64,000 bases of DNA from Onchocerca lupi (taxonomy: Eukaryota > Nematoda > Chromadorea > Rhabditida > Onchocercidae). The translations under genes and the position numbers were made by a program. The stretch's first letter is position 1; every line of letters starts with the position of its first letter. The stretch is from assembly GCA_028564675.1 (NCBI GenBank), contig JAOVVO010000328.1, positions 21,435 through 85,434 on the forward strand, read 5' to 3'. The notes beneath the pieces are model-generated. The model searched no databases, was not told where the DNA came from, and saw only the letters and a program-made list of their open reading frames with translations. Below, piece after piece: positions 24,201-37,200 of this stretch.

Positions 24201-27200
24201 ATGACTGCTATCGATCTGGGCTTGAAGCTGTGCCTGAAATATTTGAAAAATAGTTTAACTTGAGATAAATTTGCAATGTTGATGAAAAAAAAATAACAAA
24301 TATTGGTAAAAAATAAGTAGAAGACTTACCTTATTGAACATAGTTATTTCATCAATTATAATACCATGCTTGCGGCGTTTCTTCTTTGGAATTAGTATCT
24401 GCGAATCGTGCACTTCACTCAATTCAAGTATCTGAAAAAAATGGTCAAAAAGTTGTCGAGTTTAGAATTCTGTAAATCTTTCTGCCCCGGAAAATAGTAT
24501 CATATTTCAAAATATGTAATATTTGCTTTTTTTGGTGTTCAAAATAATGGGTGAGATTCTGGATAGGGAAAGCTAAAATTGAAATATTGATTTATCTATA
24601 AATTAAGTCATTCAAACAAAAAAGAAAGCACAAGCATAATAAAAATTCACTGATAAATATGTTGGATGCTTAGTTTCTGGTTCTCGTAGGGTTTCATCAG
24701 ATCCCAAATCATACTGTCGCTCCTTACGTATCTCGCTTTCATCGCTTACTTCCATCATTTCAAATACCTGTTCCTGCTGTAATCAATAAAAACAATAATT
24801 TTAGAGCATGAGCAAATTCTTTTTTAAAAAGTTCTTTCCCTTTTATCGAGAGCTAATAGAGAAAAGAATTTCGTACGAAAACTTTCCATTTTTTTTGCAA
24901 CAATTATCTCTAATCTGCTGATCTATTGGTTTGAGTTTTTTTTTTGGCATAAAGAACTTTTACTTACATGTGTCATTTTGGCAACATTCGTATTAGTCAC
25001 CAATACTTCAGGAACTACATTCATAATGTATTCTTTGGATCCATTTGTGCTTCCTGATTTGCTTTCAATAACATGTTCGGTATCTTCTTTGAAAAGAGCT
25101 TCCCTGATAAATAAATTGAATTCAGCAGTTAAAAAGAAATTTACTGAACTATTTTACTGACCATGGCTGAAAATTAAAAAACAATTGCATAGTAGAAATT
25201 CATTCCTTTATCTGGAAGAAAGAATAAAAAATAAATTGATCGCTTAATTCTTATTCATTCTGCTGGATTCAGAATTTCCGAATATTCTTGTTCTTAATTA
25301 TAGATGAAGTTTTTAGCAAAAAAAGCAAGTTAATTCTTTTTTATTACATTTGTTGAGCTTCGGCTGCCGTCAGTGGTCCAAAATCATCATTAAACATAGT
25401 ATCAATTTCTGGGAGTGGTATATCTTCACGTAAAGTAATTGCATCGTAATCCAACACAACCTTTAGATGATCACTTTCCTTTAAAATATGGTCATTTAAA
25501 ATGAAATAAAAAAGAATCCAAATATGCAAAATCATTAGAAATTAAATAAATCTAATGAGAAAGTAGTACAAATAATTGTTTTTCAGCATAATATCGCAAA
25601 GATCACTGGAATTGAAAAATGTCTTCTCATCACATTGGAATGAATATCACACAGTAGAGGCAAAGTTTAATTTGATCTTTCTAACATTCAGTAATTATCA
25701 GAAAGGAAGTTCAAAAAATGGAAGAAATCTTTACAATAGTCTCAAATGAAGAATTCAGCATAAGTTCAGTATAATCGCTTCGTTTTGCTACGCGTTTCTT
25801 TCTATCTTTTTTAGCTTTTATGGAGGATCTGTAATGGTTCAAAGTTTACTTTGCTATTAAAGAGTAAAAAGAGAAAAAAATAACTTTAATTATACTCTGC
25901 TTTTCTAATAATGATAGTGAGCTCGGCAACATTACCATACATCCCCATGCAAAAATAAGAGTATTATATAAAATGCAAAAAAAGAGTTGATTTAATCATT
26001 TAACCCCATTTCATAAATATAAAAGACTGATAATACGGATCTGATCGGAAATAAAAAAAGTAAGATGTGAAATTTATTTAAAGGAAAAAAAAAAAGTACT
26101 CGTTTTTTTCTTCATCCTGAAAACGTCGTATGATCGGAATAAACATCTCCATGTCTCCTAAACCATAAATATTCAAAAATCTGTGGCATTCTTCAAACAT
26201 GTTTGTATTCCCTTTTACTCGAAAAAATGAACTTCCCAAAAACCGAATTGCATAAACTTACTACATAGAATGTCACCTCGTTTTTGCACGATAAGCACAA
26301 TGCCATAAGAAAGTTGCGCAAGCAAATAGAGAGAAAACTTAATTTCGCCTGATTTACCGTTTGGTATTTTTCCGAGCAGAAGTTCGCTGAAAAATCAGGC
26401 ATTTACGGCTTATCCACAAAATCGCTTGGATCGTTTAGTTCTTTAACACATGCATTTTTCATTTTTCTCTTTAACACATGCATTTTTCATTTTTACTATA
26501 AGGATAATATAGTTACATAAATAAAATTATGTAATATCATGAACTTATAATATCATGAACTTAAAATATTTCTAAATTTAAACAAAAGAATTATAAATAC
26601 TACACAGATAACTGGTAAAAAAAAATGGAAGATCACAAACTAACCAAGCTCTTTTCACATTCACTTCCAAAATAACCTTACGTGATGGTCTCCATTTCTC
26701 ATCAAAAACAATTCGCCTGGAAACATAAAAAATTAATAATTTAAAAGTATTTTTGAAAGAAAAGAAAGAATTGATAAAATCATAATTTCATACTATCCAC
26801 TGATATTGATCAAATACTACAAGAAATTTCTTTTTTCTTTTTGCTAAATGCGTACTTTTTGAGAAAAATAATTGATAAGAAGTGGTCGGGAAAAAAGAAT
26901 ATAGATTAGGTCTCAATTGTTCTCATTAGCTTTCATAGCACGTCATCTTGGCAATCAGTAATTATCTTTTTTCAAAAAAAAACTAAATTAGTCAGGTAAT
27001 ATTTGATCGATTACTCTAAATTAATTTTATTTATGACTACAAATATTATGGTTTCTAGAAATAAAATTAGCTTTTAATACCATTCATTACATGCAAGCCA
27101 AAAATTTAATAATATTGTGATATCCTGCCATAAAATATTTGGAAGAACTATGATTCACAAAATGACCAACCAAATGGTAGCCAATGGTTCATACCTTCTC

Positions 27201-27226
27201 ATCAATAGAGAAGGTATGAAAAACAT
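21253..27226 (-). CDS. rec-8: REC8-type alpha-kleisin, meiotic cohesin subunit
   Basis: Kleisins bridge the SMC1/SMC3 heads; REC8 holds sister chromatids together in meiosis. Seventeen exons: 27159-27226, 26645-26716, 26277-26386, 26100-26157, 25735-25828, 25348-25478, 24968-25103, 24651-24776, 24330-24431, 24101-24233, 23514-23803, 23016-23159, 22337-22409, 22173-22226, 21851-22031, 21714-21741 and 21253-21381; about 642 residues. The N-terminal kleisin domain reads MFFIPSLLMRRYEPLATIWL, then EVNVKRACELL, then FSLYLLAQLSYGIVLIVQKR. The FSLYLxAQL signature is closer to REC8 than to RAD21. The middle is acidic with basic patches (KKDRKKRVAKR, KKKRRKH). The C-terminal winged helix ends KQKVEVKQEENFGEIVIRLP. 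Exon 16 (28 nt) was fitted by phase only and is the weakest piece; the introns around it hold long A runs. Confidence 0.88.
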
Positions 27227-27366
27227 TTCCAATCTCCGAGATATCTGATGATTTATTCTAAATAATGCGCAAAATATCTTTTCGTAGATTTGCTAATAAC
27301 TGCACCTAAAAATTAATTTTGTAGTCAAATGTATACTTGCTTAAGTCCTGAATATTATGCGGCAAA

Positions 27367-27579
27367 TAGTTTACGAATACGTAGTAAGCATATGAAGAAA
27401 TGATATGCAAAGTAGCTTCCGAATATGTCGAAATCATGAAGAAACGATATGGTAAATAATAGATGAATGTGTTAAGGACATGAAGAAACGATTTTTGCGA
27501 GTAGTTTACAAATATGTGAGGACATGAAAAAAGTTTAGCAAGCAGTTTAAGAATACGTAAGGAGTTTAAGAATACATAG
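27367..27579. repeat. Degenerate tandem repeat, period about 41-46 bp
   Basis: Units of the form TAGTTTACGAATACGT ... CATGAAGAAACGATATG recur four times with declining similarity, then collapse to two short AGTTTAAGAATACGTA-type units. The repeat lies just upstream of the REC8 start. Confidence 0.7.
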
Positions 27580-28462
27580 TAATAACGGTATATTTCGTGA
27601 AAAATGCATTTAGACTTTATTAAATAATTATTTTGGATTACGATAGTTTTACAGAAGTGAAACGAAAAAAAATAGAAAACAAAGTAATAAAACTTGATAT
27701 ACAAAATATTGATCAATTAAAATAAATGAAGTGTCACATGATGAAGACGAACTGATGTAATTTAAGATGAATTTAGCGCATAATTAACTCAAAATTAGTT
27801 TGAAATGAAAAATGACATAGTTCAAGATGATGAACTTCACCTTATTTCATTCTTTTTCAATGATATGATAGCATATTTTACACAGTAATTATAAATCCGA
27901 AAATCAATATAATCCATCGTTATTCTAAATTTATCTTTTACAAAATCTGCAAAAAAATTTATGTATTTCTCTATAAATTATTATAAAGATATATGCATAC
28001 ATATAAATTTCAAGAATTCGAAAGAAAAAAAATTTAATTCAATCGTTAATTTTGAAAAATTTGTAATGAATTTGAATGGATTGAATTTAATTAAATCTAT
28101 TCAAATTAAATGAAAGGAATCGAATAAGAATCGATTGTAAGGAATATATTTTATTATTCTAATACCAAAAAGCACGTAGTCAGAAAAGAATGAATAATAC
28201 TGACTGATTGTATCCATCCTCCTCAGTTAGCATTTATCAATTCATCCGTTTACCAAATTTCGCAACGTATTATCTTAAGAATCCACCTCAATTCCGTCTA
28301 GCCAATCAAATATTTCGACCGTAATCCTCTTGTACTACGGTTTACAGTAACAAAGGATAAGAAGCGGAAGAATATTGGTACCACGAAAAGTTGACGCAAT
28401 CTATGGAAAACAAAGAGAGTTGCATGGATGGAATAAAATCTTTTTTCAATAATGCCATCAGC

Positions 28463-29014
28463 CGTGGTACTGTATCAAAAGCGAAAGTTACCCATCGTAC
28501 TGTATTAAAAGCGCAGATTCTACGTCGTCCTATGTTAGAAATGCAGATTACTCGTTGTACTGTATTAAAAGATCGAACTACTCGCTGTGTATATGAAAAG
28601 ATTAATCATCATATTGTATTAAAGGTTGCCTATCGTACTGTATCAAAACTTCAAATTACTCATTGTTTGTTTGAAAAACATCGTACTGTATTAGAAGCGC
28701 AAATTACCTGTTGTGTATATTACAAATGCTATGCATTGTCCTGCGTTAATAGCTGCAGGTTATCTGTTGTATATTTTAAAAATGTAGGGTTAACTATCGT
28801 ATTGTGTTAAAAGCGCCAATTAATCTTTGTCCTATTAATAAGGAAACTGTTTTAATTTTCCAAAAAATAATGTCTAAACATGAGATAATTGACGTGAAAA
28901 AAATGTTGCGAAGATTTGATTCGGCGAAATTTGGTAAAAATGATCAGCTAGATCAGCTGTCGAAGCATGTAAATTTATCATAGTCCATCGTATTACAAGC
29001 GCAAGTTACACAAG
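28463..29014 (+). repeat. Degenerate 30-bp (10-residue) repeat array, partly open in frame
   Basis: The unit (CGTACTGTATTAAAAGCGCA plus GATTACTCAT-like sequence) recurs about ten times up to 28720, with strays near 28795 and 28986. In one frame (ATG at 28403, stop at 28808-28810) it translates as repeats of RTVLKAQITH-type decapeptides, some shortened by multiples of three. No known protein is recognised. Confidence 0.65.
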
Positions 29015-29542
29015 TTATCAGTGAATTTTAGAACTTATTACAAAATGTTATAATTATCCTGGTTAATTAGTAAAATTAGTTGCTGAAATGAGCTGAAAGT
29101 AGTTGTTAAGAGCAACTTTATATCTGTTAGAGAAGTTGAAATCAATCGATGATCTAGACTATTTCTTTTGATCAATCAATTCATATGTAAAAATGATCCT
29201 TTGATTGTATTGCTCTGAAAAATCAGTAAAATCAATAATTTGTACTTGAAATATTTCTAGCAGAAAGAATACTCTTGAATAAATGCATCAAGCATACATT
29301 TGCAGTATTTTTCCAATCCGATTATCCGGTGATAAACTTTTTTATTTCTTTCAGATGTAAATTAGTAAAGCAAAGGCCGATTCACGGACGCCTAAAATAA
29401 CACTGTGATTATGATCTCAATCAGTTACGGTAACATATCACAGTTCATTTTAGGTGATCGGAAATCCAGCATGCATGGACTTACCAGATATATAAAATAT
29501 AAGCAAAAAAGGAAGAGAAAAGGAGAGATAAATCCAAAATTT

Positions 29543-30056
29543 GACTCATTGGTAAAGGAAATTCTCGGAAGTGAAGAAAACAAATCGCGGATTCCCGGGA
29601 GGACAAATATAAGAGAAATCAGGGAAATTCTCCAACACAATTTATCATCCGCTTCAACATAATCATCTATTCAGTGAATTTTTTCTTCTGTATAGTTCGT
29701 CGTGCATAATCGCAAAATAAAATTCTCCTTTTTGTAATAAATCTAACGATTCGCACGTACTCTAACAAAATGAACGTATAATTTTCAAAGAAAAGGAGAT
29801 AATCGATGGGCATGAATGTATTTCGAAAATGTGTGATGCATTAGGTTGCTTTCAGCGTGCTACATAAACAAAGGAATTTCGGGAGGTATACGGTGATAAC
29901 ATTACTTCGAATCGAAATGAGTGGGCGGGTCAAGATACTGTAATGGTCAATAAGCCAGGATACCTTGATAAGCAAAATGGGAAGATCCGAATCAGACTCA
30001 TAGGTAAAGGGAATTCTTGGAAGCGAAGGACATAAATCGCGGATTCTCGGGAGAAC
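29543..30056. repeat. Diverged direct repeat, 62-bp core, offset 452 bp
   Basis: Segment 29543-29604 matches 29995-30056 over 62 bp without a gap and with about eleven differences. Both copies include AAATCGCGGATTC(C/T)CGGGAG. Weaker similarity continues downstream (AAAATAAA-TTCTCCTT in both). The first copy sits in an ATG frame of 83 codons (29411-29662); the second has an in-frame TAG. Confidence 0.7.
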
Positions 30057-31216
30057 TATTATCAGGTATCTTACAATCTGCAGTAATGAAACATCTTAAA
30101 AAATAAATTCTCCTTGAAGATTTAAACGATCAGTCTGAATGGACTCATTTTTCCGGAATATTTTTATTGCTAATAGGAAATTATTTTTCATGCTTTTCAA
30201 CATCAGAAGAGTTTCATTCAAAGATCGCTTTAGTAGAATTCACAAACATTGGCTTCAAGAAATTTTTCGACAATTGGTGCCATCGTGAAAGGATTTGTTA
30301 GGCAAATGAAAGCTTGGCAGAGATATTTTTATTGTGTGATGAAGGCTTTATTATAACATAGTTTATTTGCCTCCATTATGTTACATTAATAAATTTATAA
30401 ATGAATTTTGAAAATACGATCGATAACTTAAATGCCTTTATTTATGGAAATTGGAAAGTTCATGGATATTTGGTTTAGAATCGGAAACTGATAGGGTTTG
30501 GTGACGAATTGAAGCTAAATTGAAAAGCACTGTTAGCCGAATTACCGATGAGAGTAACGAATCTGGTGGATAATCTTGACTTTTTTTATAATGAAGATAT
30601 TTACAATACTTTGGATAGCGCTTGATAACATCAAAAATGATAGATCAGACAATTAATTCATTGGAAAAAAATATTTACAGTATTTTAGCCCTTTCATATA
30701 ATTAGGAAGATTGGAACCAAAGACATTATTTTTTTTGTTTTGGAAACATGAGTAAAACAATTTATATTACAAAATCATTTACTTATATCGAGATATTTAA
30801 TCAAACAAAAATATCTTGACCGTCTCGATATATTTGTCTTATAAAATATTTCGGTTTTCTCGATAAGTATCGATAAAAATTAGCAGTGATCAATGGGATT
30901 GCGAATTTCACATTGACTTCATCAAAGTGGTATACAAGTAAGAGAGATTTGGTAATTCGAGGGGTTATTCAGAATTGGCTTTGTATATAATGGATAAGTC
31001 TAAAGTGATATTAATCAGTTTCTTTCATCAATTCTTCCGAACATTAAGTAACGATTGAAAGACATTTTAAACAGGAATCGCAAATGCTTCGTAGAAATTA
31101 TTACCTGCTATGGAAGATGAAAACCTGAGAACGAGAATTTCATGCTTCATGAAATTGGAATAGAATTATTTAATTCTAAAATTAGTTCTTTTATTTTAAG
31201 TAAGCTGCCGGATAAG

Positions 31217-34200
31217 ATGACAACATTGGAGAAGCAATTAAAGAAGCTACGAACAGCAGTTAGTGGGCAACTTGGAGTGGAACGACCACATGTGTCATTG
31301 CTTTTTGATAAGAAAGATGCAGGCTCGTTATACGTGGAAAATGTATTGCAAATCGGTCAGATATTTTTTGCATATTTTCTCGAGAGTTACAATTCAAAAT
31401 TGATTAGAAAGTGGACAGAACTTGATTGTTTCTATTTTTCATATTAAGATCAATTTCTCATGATCATGTACTCAAGTTATGCATTTCAATACTTTAAAGT
31501 GAGCACAGTACGAAACTGTTTAAATAATTTCATTTATTTTTACTTTACCGTTCAAAAATTGTTTTCCACTTAATTATAAATTTCGATCCAAAAATATTCA
31601 ATTCCGTTTAGATTATCCCTTGATGAAGTTATCGCCGCTAGTTCAGATAATTTGGTATTAAATGATCATATGAAGAGATTATTTTCTTAGCTTATTTGAA
31701 GCTTCGTAGATACTTCCTATCATGTTTCACAATCACTTTGATCGAGTAGAGTATAGTTTAATAATATAGGGTTCTTTTGCAATCATTAATAGTCAATTTT
31801 TTTGAGTTTTTTTTTTTTTCGCGAATTTTTTATGCTGTAATTGTAGGGCTTGCTGGATTAGCAGAACTACGGAAAGTTGATCCAAAATTTGCTATTGAAG
31901 AAGAGGACTTATTTGATGATGCAGCAGTTAATGTGCAACGTGCACTTTTGACAAAGGAAGAAAATGATCTACTTGATGAGAAACTTGAACGAGTGATCAT
32001 ACAACTTTCTGCTTACTTGCATCATCTCTCAGCTAAGCAAATACTGGAATGGTTGATATTTCAGTTTCATGTAAGTCTTATGTTCCACATTGTTTCACTT
32101 TGACACATCACTTTTTGAACTATATCCTGTTTTCAATTACAAATTTTGGGAAAAATTTTTTCTGAATTATTAATTCATATTATCATCATTAAACAGAGAA
32201 ATAAATAAAAGAAAAAAAGTTACTCGTATGATCAGAAATTAGTAGATATCGTATATCATTGAATAGTTTTCAAAAAATAAAAGCATTCAATCGGTAAAAA
32301 TCGAATTCAATGCGAATTCAAGTTGAAAATAAAAATTACTTGCAGAATAGTTTGGGATTTTTGTAAGATATAAAGTTTTAGAGTTAAAATTTAAAAGATA
32401 TTAAGTGAAATTAAACAAAAATTAACATTATTTGGGAGAAAAATTTGTGGATTTAGTTAATTCAATTATTTGTGAAACTCTTATGTTAATAATACTTTGT
32501 GGAAAGATATAAAAGGCTATTCTATAACTGCAAATGAAAATTTATTCGAAAGCAGTATTTAGGATGATTTAATAAGTATTGACGATAAGAACTTCTTTAC
32601 GATTTGCTTTTGTCTCATTTCTGCACACTTTGTTCGAAAATTCATTTAAATTTAAGGTACAAAGCTTCAATGCCGAAGCATTATTTATTGCTTTCTTACC
32701 ATATCACAACTCAAATATATTTGGACGACTATTGTCTATACTTGATTTAAAAGGATTAGAATATGATTGGGTCAAAGATTATGCTAATTCAGAAGCGCCT
32801 ATCCCAATGACAAAATTGGTCGTCATTTGTGCTTCAAGAAATCACTCATTACTCACTCTTATACATAACTACATCGAACGTGTCAGAGAGGCTAGATTTT
32901 GATTTTTTATTTATAATTATTATAATCAATCTATATAACTGGTTTTTACTACTTAATTGATTTTGTCAGGTTCGAACACAAATAAAACAAATCGGAAATT
33001 ATTTGAACGAGATATATTAAAGAGATGTGTTCTAATTTGATGCAGTCATAAATGACATAAGTGGAAGGGATACGCTGTCTAAATTGATCATTATAATTAG
33101 ATAATCCCTTTTAATATGCTTTTGATGGTCATCCTGATATATGTCTGTTATATTGTTGGAATAATCTTCTAGTGTTCGTAGCAGTAGTTGGCTTCCGCAG
33201 TGGAATGCTGTTTATGGGAATTTTGAAAATTCAATGAAATTTATCAGTGTTTCATTTTTTCAAAGTCATTAATTTATTACGGAGGAATTTAACGATGTTT
33301 AGTAAATGACCTATTCTATTTGCACTTTTTTCAGTTATTTAGTGCAAAGTTTGTGGAGACTAAATTACCACATTTATTCACCTTTTATGCTTCAATTTCT
33401 GTGCACCTGTTGGCAAAATCTGATGTAACAGATGCTTTAGTTTCGAAAATGTTGCCTTTCCTGGCCAGAGGATTAGTGTAAGTTCATATTTTGTTTTCTT
33501 ATTGAGGAAATCTTAGTATGTTTAGTAAAGGAATCGTTATTTAAAAAACTATTCATGTAATTTAAATTATAATTGTAACCATATGGAATTGAACAATCTT
33601 TATTATATTTAATAATTTTTTCGACTGCATCCGTATTTATGAAGAAATTAACTGCTTTTAGATCTGATTTAGTTTCTCTGCGATTGGCATGTCTTATTGT
33701 AATAAGTCAGCTTTGCATAAATGTGAAGTTAGTATCCAGCAAGCTCGATTCAATGATTAAGCTTATTTTGCTGAAAATGGACAATTATACGATGAAAGAA
33801 TCAATTGACACTTTGGTAGTCATTTATCAGCGTCAAGAAATAACTAGCTTCCCACTGAAGTAAATTTCTTTATGCTTTCATTGTTTCGAAAACATTACAG
33901 ATAGTTTAAACTTTTAGCGCATAAGTCTGGTGATTAATCCAAAGTGTTGGCATAACTATTATAGATATTTTATAGATACTCATTAGTTTCTATCACTTTT
34001 TTAATCAAATTCAGTCCGTTGTTTCCTTTTTTTTTTTCACAGATGCCAATAATGTTGCATGATATCTATTAGTTCTCATTAAAGGAGGTTCAAGCTTAAG
34101 TGGTTTTCTTATGTTTTTGATTATAGCAATTAAATATTTTGCAGCTCTTTTGCTTTTTGAGTATGTATGTGTGCGTCAAGTTCTTGACTTTTTTATTCGA

Positions 34201-37200
34201 AAAATTTTTTCACTTTCAGATTAAAGACTGCTTTAAAAATTGTTAGAAAAGATGAATATCTGCATATTTCGGAATACATCAAATCTTTATTTTCTATTAC
34301 GGACATGCGACAATTTATTGGCGCATTTGCGCAAACTTTTATTCCTTTACTGTCAAAATGCGGTAATTCCATTAATTCTTAATCACTGTTAGCATTTTAT
34401 TGGTCTTAAAAAATTGCTCAAGCCTATATTTTCCGGAAAAGTTATGAAATTTTTCCTTTTGGTATTTAGAAAACGATGTAAGTTTTGAGAAGTTTCATTG
34501 TTTATTATCCATAGATAAGGAAGAGAAGTTGATGGAATTATGCAGTTTCTGCATCAATTGCTTGGATTTAACCTTACTGAATGATCGTATATCCGAAACA
34601 ATCTTGAGTTTGACACTGGAATTACTGTCAGAAATAAATGATGCTGGGAAAATTCCGGATATTTTTTGCAAACATATACGTGCTTTGATATTTAGGTTTG
34701 TTTCTTTTGATACATTTGTTAGATGATTAATGTTGTCGGGAATTTTGTGACACAATCGAATCTCAAACTTGGGTAACCATTTGTTACAAAAATTTGGTAA
34801 TGCGACAATTAAAAATCAATCGCATCAATAAAACAAGTTTAATGATGAAATTATTAATGTGTAAAAAAGGGGTACGAATGGAAAAAATTTTAAATAATTG
34901 GGACGTAGAACAAACCACTCGTTGGTATGAATAGTTTTAAAGTGATAGAGGAGAAAGGATGGATAGCGCAATACATCTGCGCTTTTTTTAGTGCGATAGC
35001 TGTGTTTTTTATGCGGTACAGTTATCTGTTAGATTATGACATAGATTAGGTCTAACAGGAAATGAATACACATGCAAAAATATTACTAATCATTTACAAT
35101 GCAAGCAAAAAAATCACTATCCGTTGTTCCGATAAATATTACAGTTTATAGATCCAACTTTCACTCTTTTTCTTTTAGATATTAATTTATTGAAATTCAG
35201 ATGTAAATTTTAAAATATACATGTCAATATAGCATTTTCATTCAGAAAAAATGATCAAAGAATGATTTTAATAGGATGATTTGATAATGCAGTGAATTGA
35301 AATATTATATCTGTCTGCAAGGTTTAATTATTTCCGTAGAGAAGTGTATACGGCTCTTTACTAGAGAAGTCTTTACAATGTATGCTCTAAGTTAGCTCAA
35401 GAGTATTTTTTAAGTACCAAATTCAATTCACATAAATATACTCTGATCTAAGTACCAAGGCTTTCTAGTTCAGTATTGATATGTACTGTCGATAGGGATT
35501 GAAATTTTAATTTGCTCATAAATTAATCATCAGTCCAGCAGTAAGGATATAGCATAGCAGAATTATCTTTCATTTCTTCTCATATATTGCGATTTTAGAT
35601 TTCCCAATGCTTTTGCAACGATTGGTTCGGAGTGGAAAGTGCGCGATGAAAGTGTTTATAATATGTTACTGAAAGCCTGTAAATTTGAACAGTACGAGGT
35701 ATTAGTGTTTTTTCACTTAACATTAAAATCTTTAATTTCTCCTATTTCTGTCGTTCTGGTTTCGTTATCTTCATTGTTTCAAAATCAGTAATTAGCCAAT
35801 TTATTCGTATAAAGAAGTTTTTCACTTTTCGTATATTCATCACGTCATGAAATTAATGAGTGAGATTGTAATTTACATGTAGGTTAAATCGTATTATTTA
35901 GATTGAAACTTTCGAAGTGGTTGCAGTGGAAAAAAAAAAGCGACGCCGACGTCATAGTAGCACTAAAAATAGTACAGGTGAAGAAGGGAGTCAATCCTCA
36001 CCTCATGTTTCAAAGCCTGCATTGAAAAGAAAGCGACCGGAAGAAATTAAGGTAATAACTTGAACACTTATACTTATTTTGGATGATACGCAAACAAACA
36101 ACTATTTTTTATGATAACTAGATGCATTTAATGCGTGATTTTCTGAGTGTGTGCTAAAGGATTATTCATTACTAATGATTTTCAGCAAGAGCAATTGAAT
36201 TCTGTTCGCGAACCACTCAAAATCACATTCAAAGGTGATCCAGTAGAAAAGTTAATTGATACAATTAAAGCTGAAGATTGGCCTCTTGCAGAAGCAGGTC
36301 TTGAAGTGAGTTTTTTTTTTCCTCTTTTGTAATTTATATCAGTTCTGAAAATTTTTCCTGAAGAAAAGTAGTATCATTCTAGAAGTTCAATATAAATGGG
36401 GGAAAAGATATTATTTAAGAAAATTTTCCGACAATAAACTGAGAAAATTGAAGGAAAAACTATGTTCTCAATTAGTGAATCACGGAATCTATCTTCTTCC
36501 ATACCAGACTTTTCCGTCACCAGCAAATTTTTTATTTTGTTGTCTAGTATATCATTTTCATTTGAAACTTTAAAGGTTCGGTCACCGTTCATTTGTTTCG
36601 GACATACTTTGAATGCTAAGCTTCTTCTTACTTTTAAAAGCACATAATGCAGATGTCTGGAAGTTTTTGATCTGTGCACAGAATGATATATGGGGCACTT
36701 AGATAAGAAAGTATGATCACAATGATGATTTCCTAATAAATCGTGGCGCTAAATCTTTAAGAAAATACTTGTTAATTTTTGATAGGAATTCATTCATATT
36801 TCAATGTGATAGTTTTTCCTCTTTTTTTTTGCAGTTCAATTTCTGTTTTAGAAATTAACTACACCTTCTTATTTGAAAAATCGAACAGCATCTGATTTTG
36901 AAATATTTTTCTCAAAAATGGTCGCTATTGCACTGGCAGAAGGAACACGTCTGAAAACTGCAATAAAAAATGCTCTATCACAAGTAGGCGAAATTTCACT
37001 GGTTCATTTCTAATTTAAAATTAAGAAATAGATTATTTCAGGTTTGCGAAAATTAAAATTTTCGAAATTCTCTTCTTATAAACAAAAGATTTGCAAAAAT
37101 TCTGGTAATATTCCCGATGATTATTGGTTTTTTTTCTTTTTTTATGAAGGGAAAATAACTTTTTGTTTTTGTCAGTTTTCAATTTTTTTTACAGCTACCG

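Larger units (their letters stand above)
27227..31216. other. Repeat-rich intergenic region between divergent REC8 and HEATR1
   Basis: This 4-kb spacer lies between the 5' ends of REC8 (-) and HEATR1 (+). It holds three unrelated decayed repeat families (27367-27579, 28463-29014, 29543-30056) and a possible decayed frame near 30450-30580. I see no intact transposase, reverse transcriptase or RNA gene. Promoters for both flanking genes should lie here. Confidence 0.6.

Noticed and set aside
27306..27716. Minus-strand 136-codon frame over the repeats near REC8
   Set aside because: Phe/Tyr/Ile-rich translation of the degenerate repeat. It does not begin with ATG in a convincing context and has no domain.
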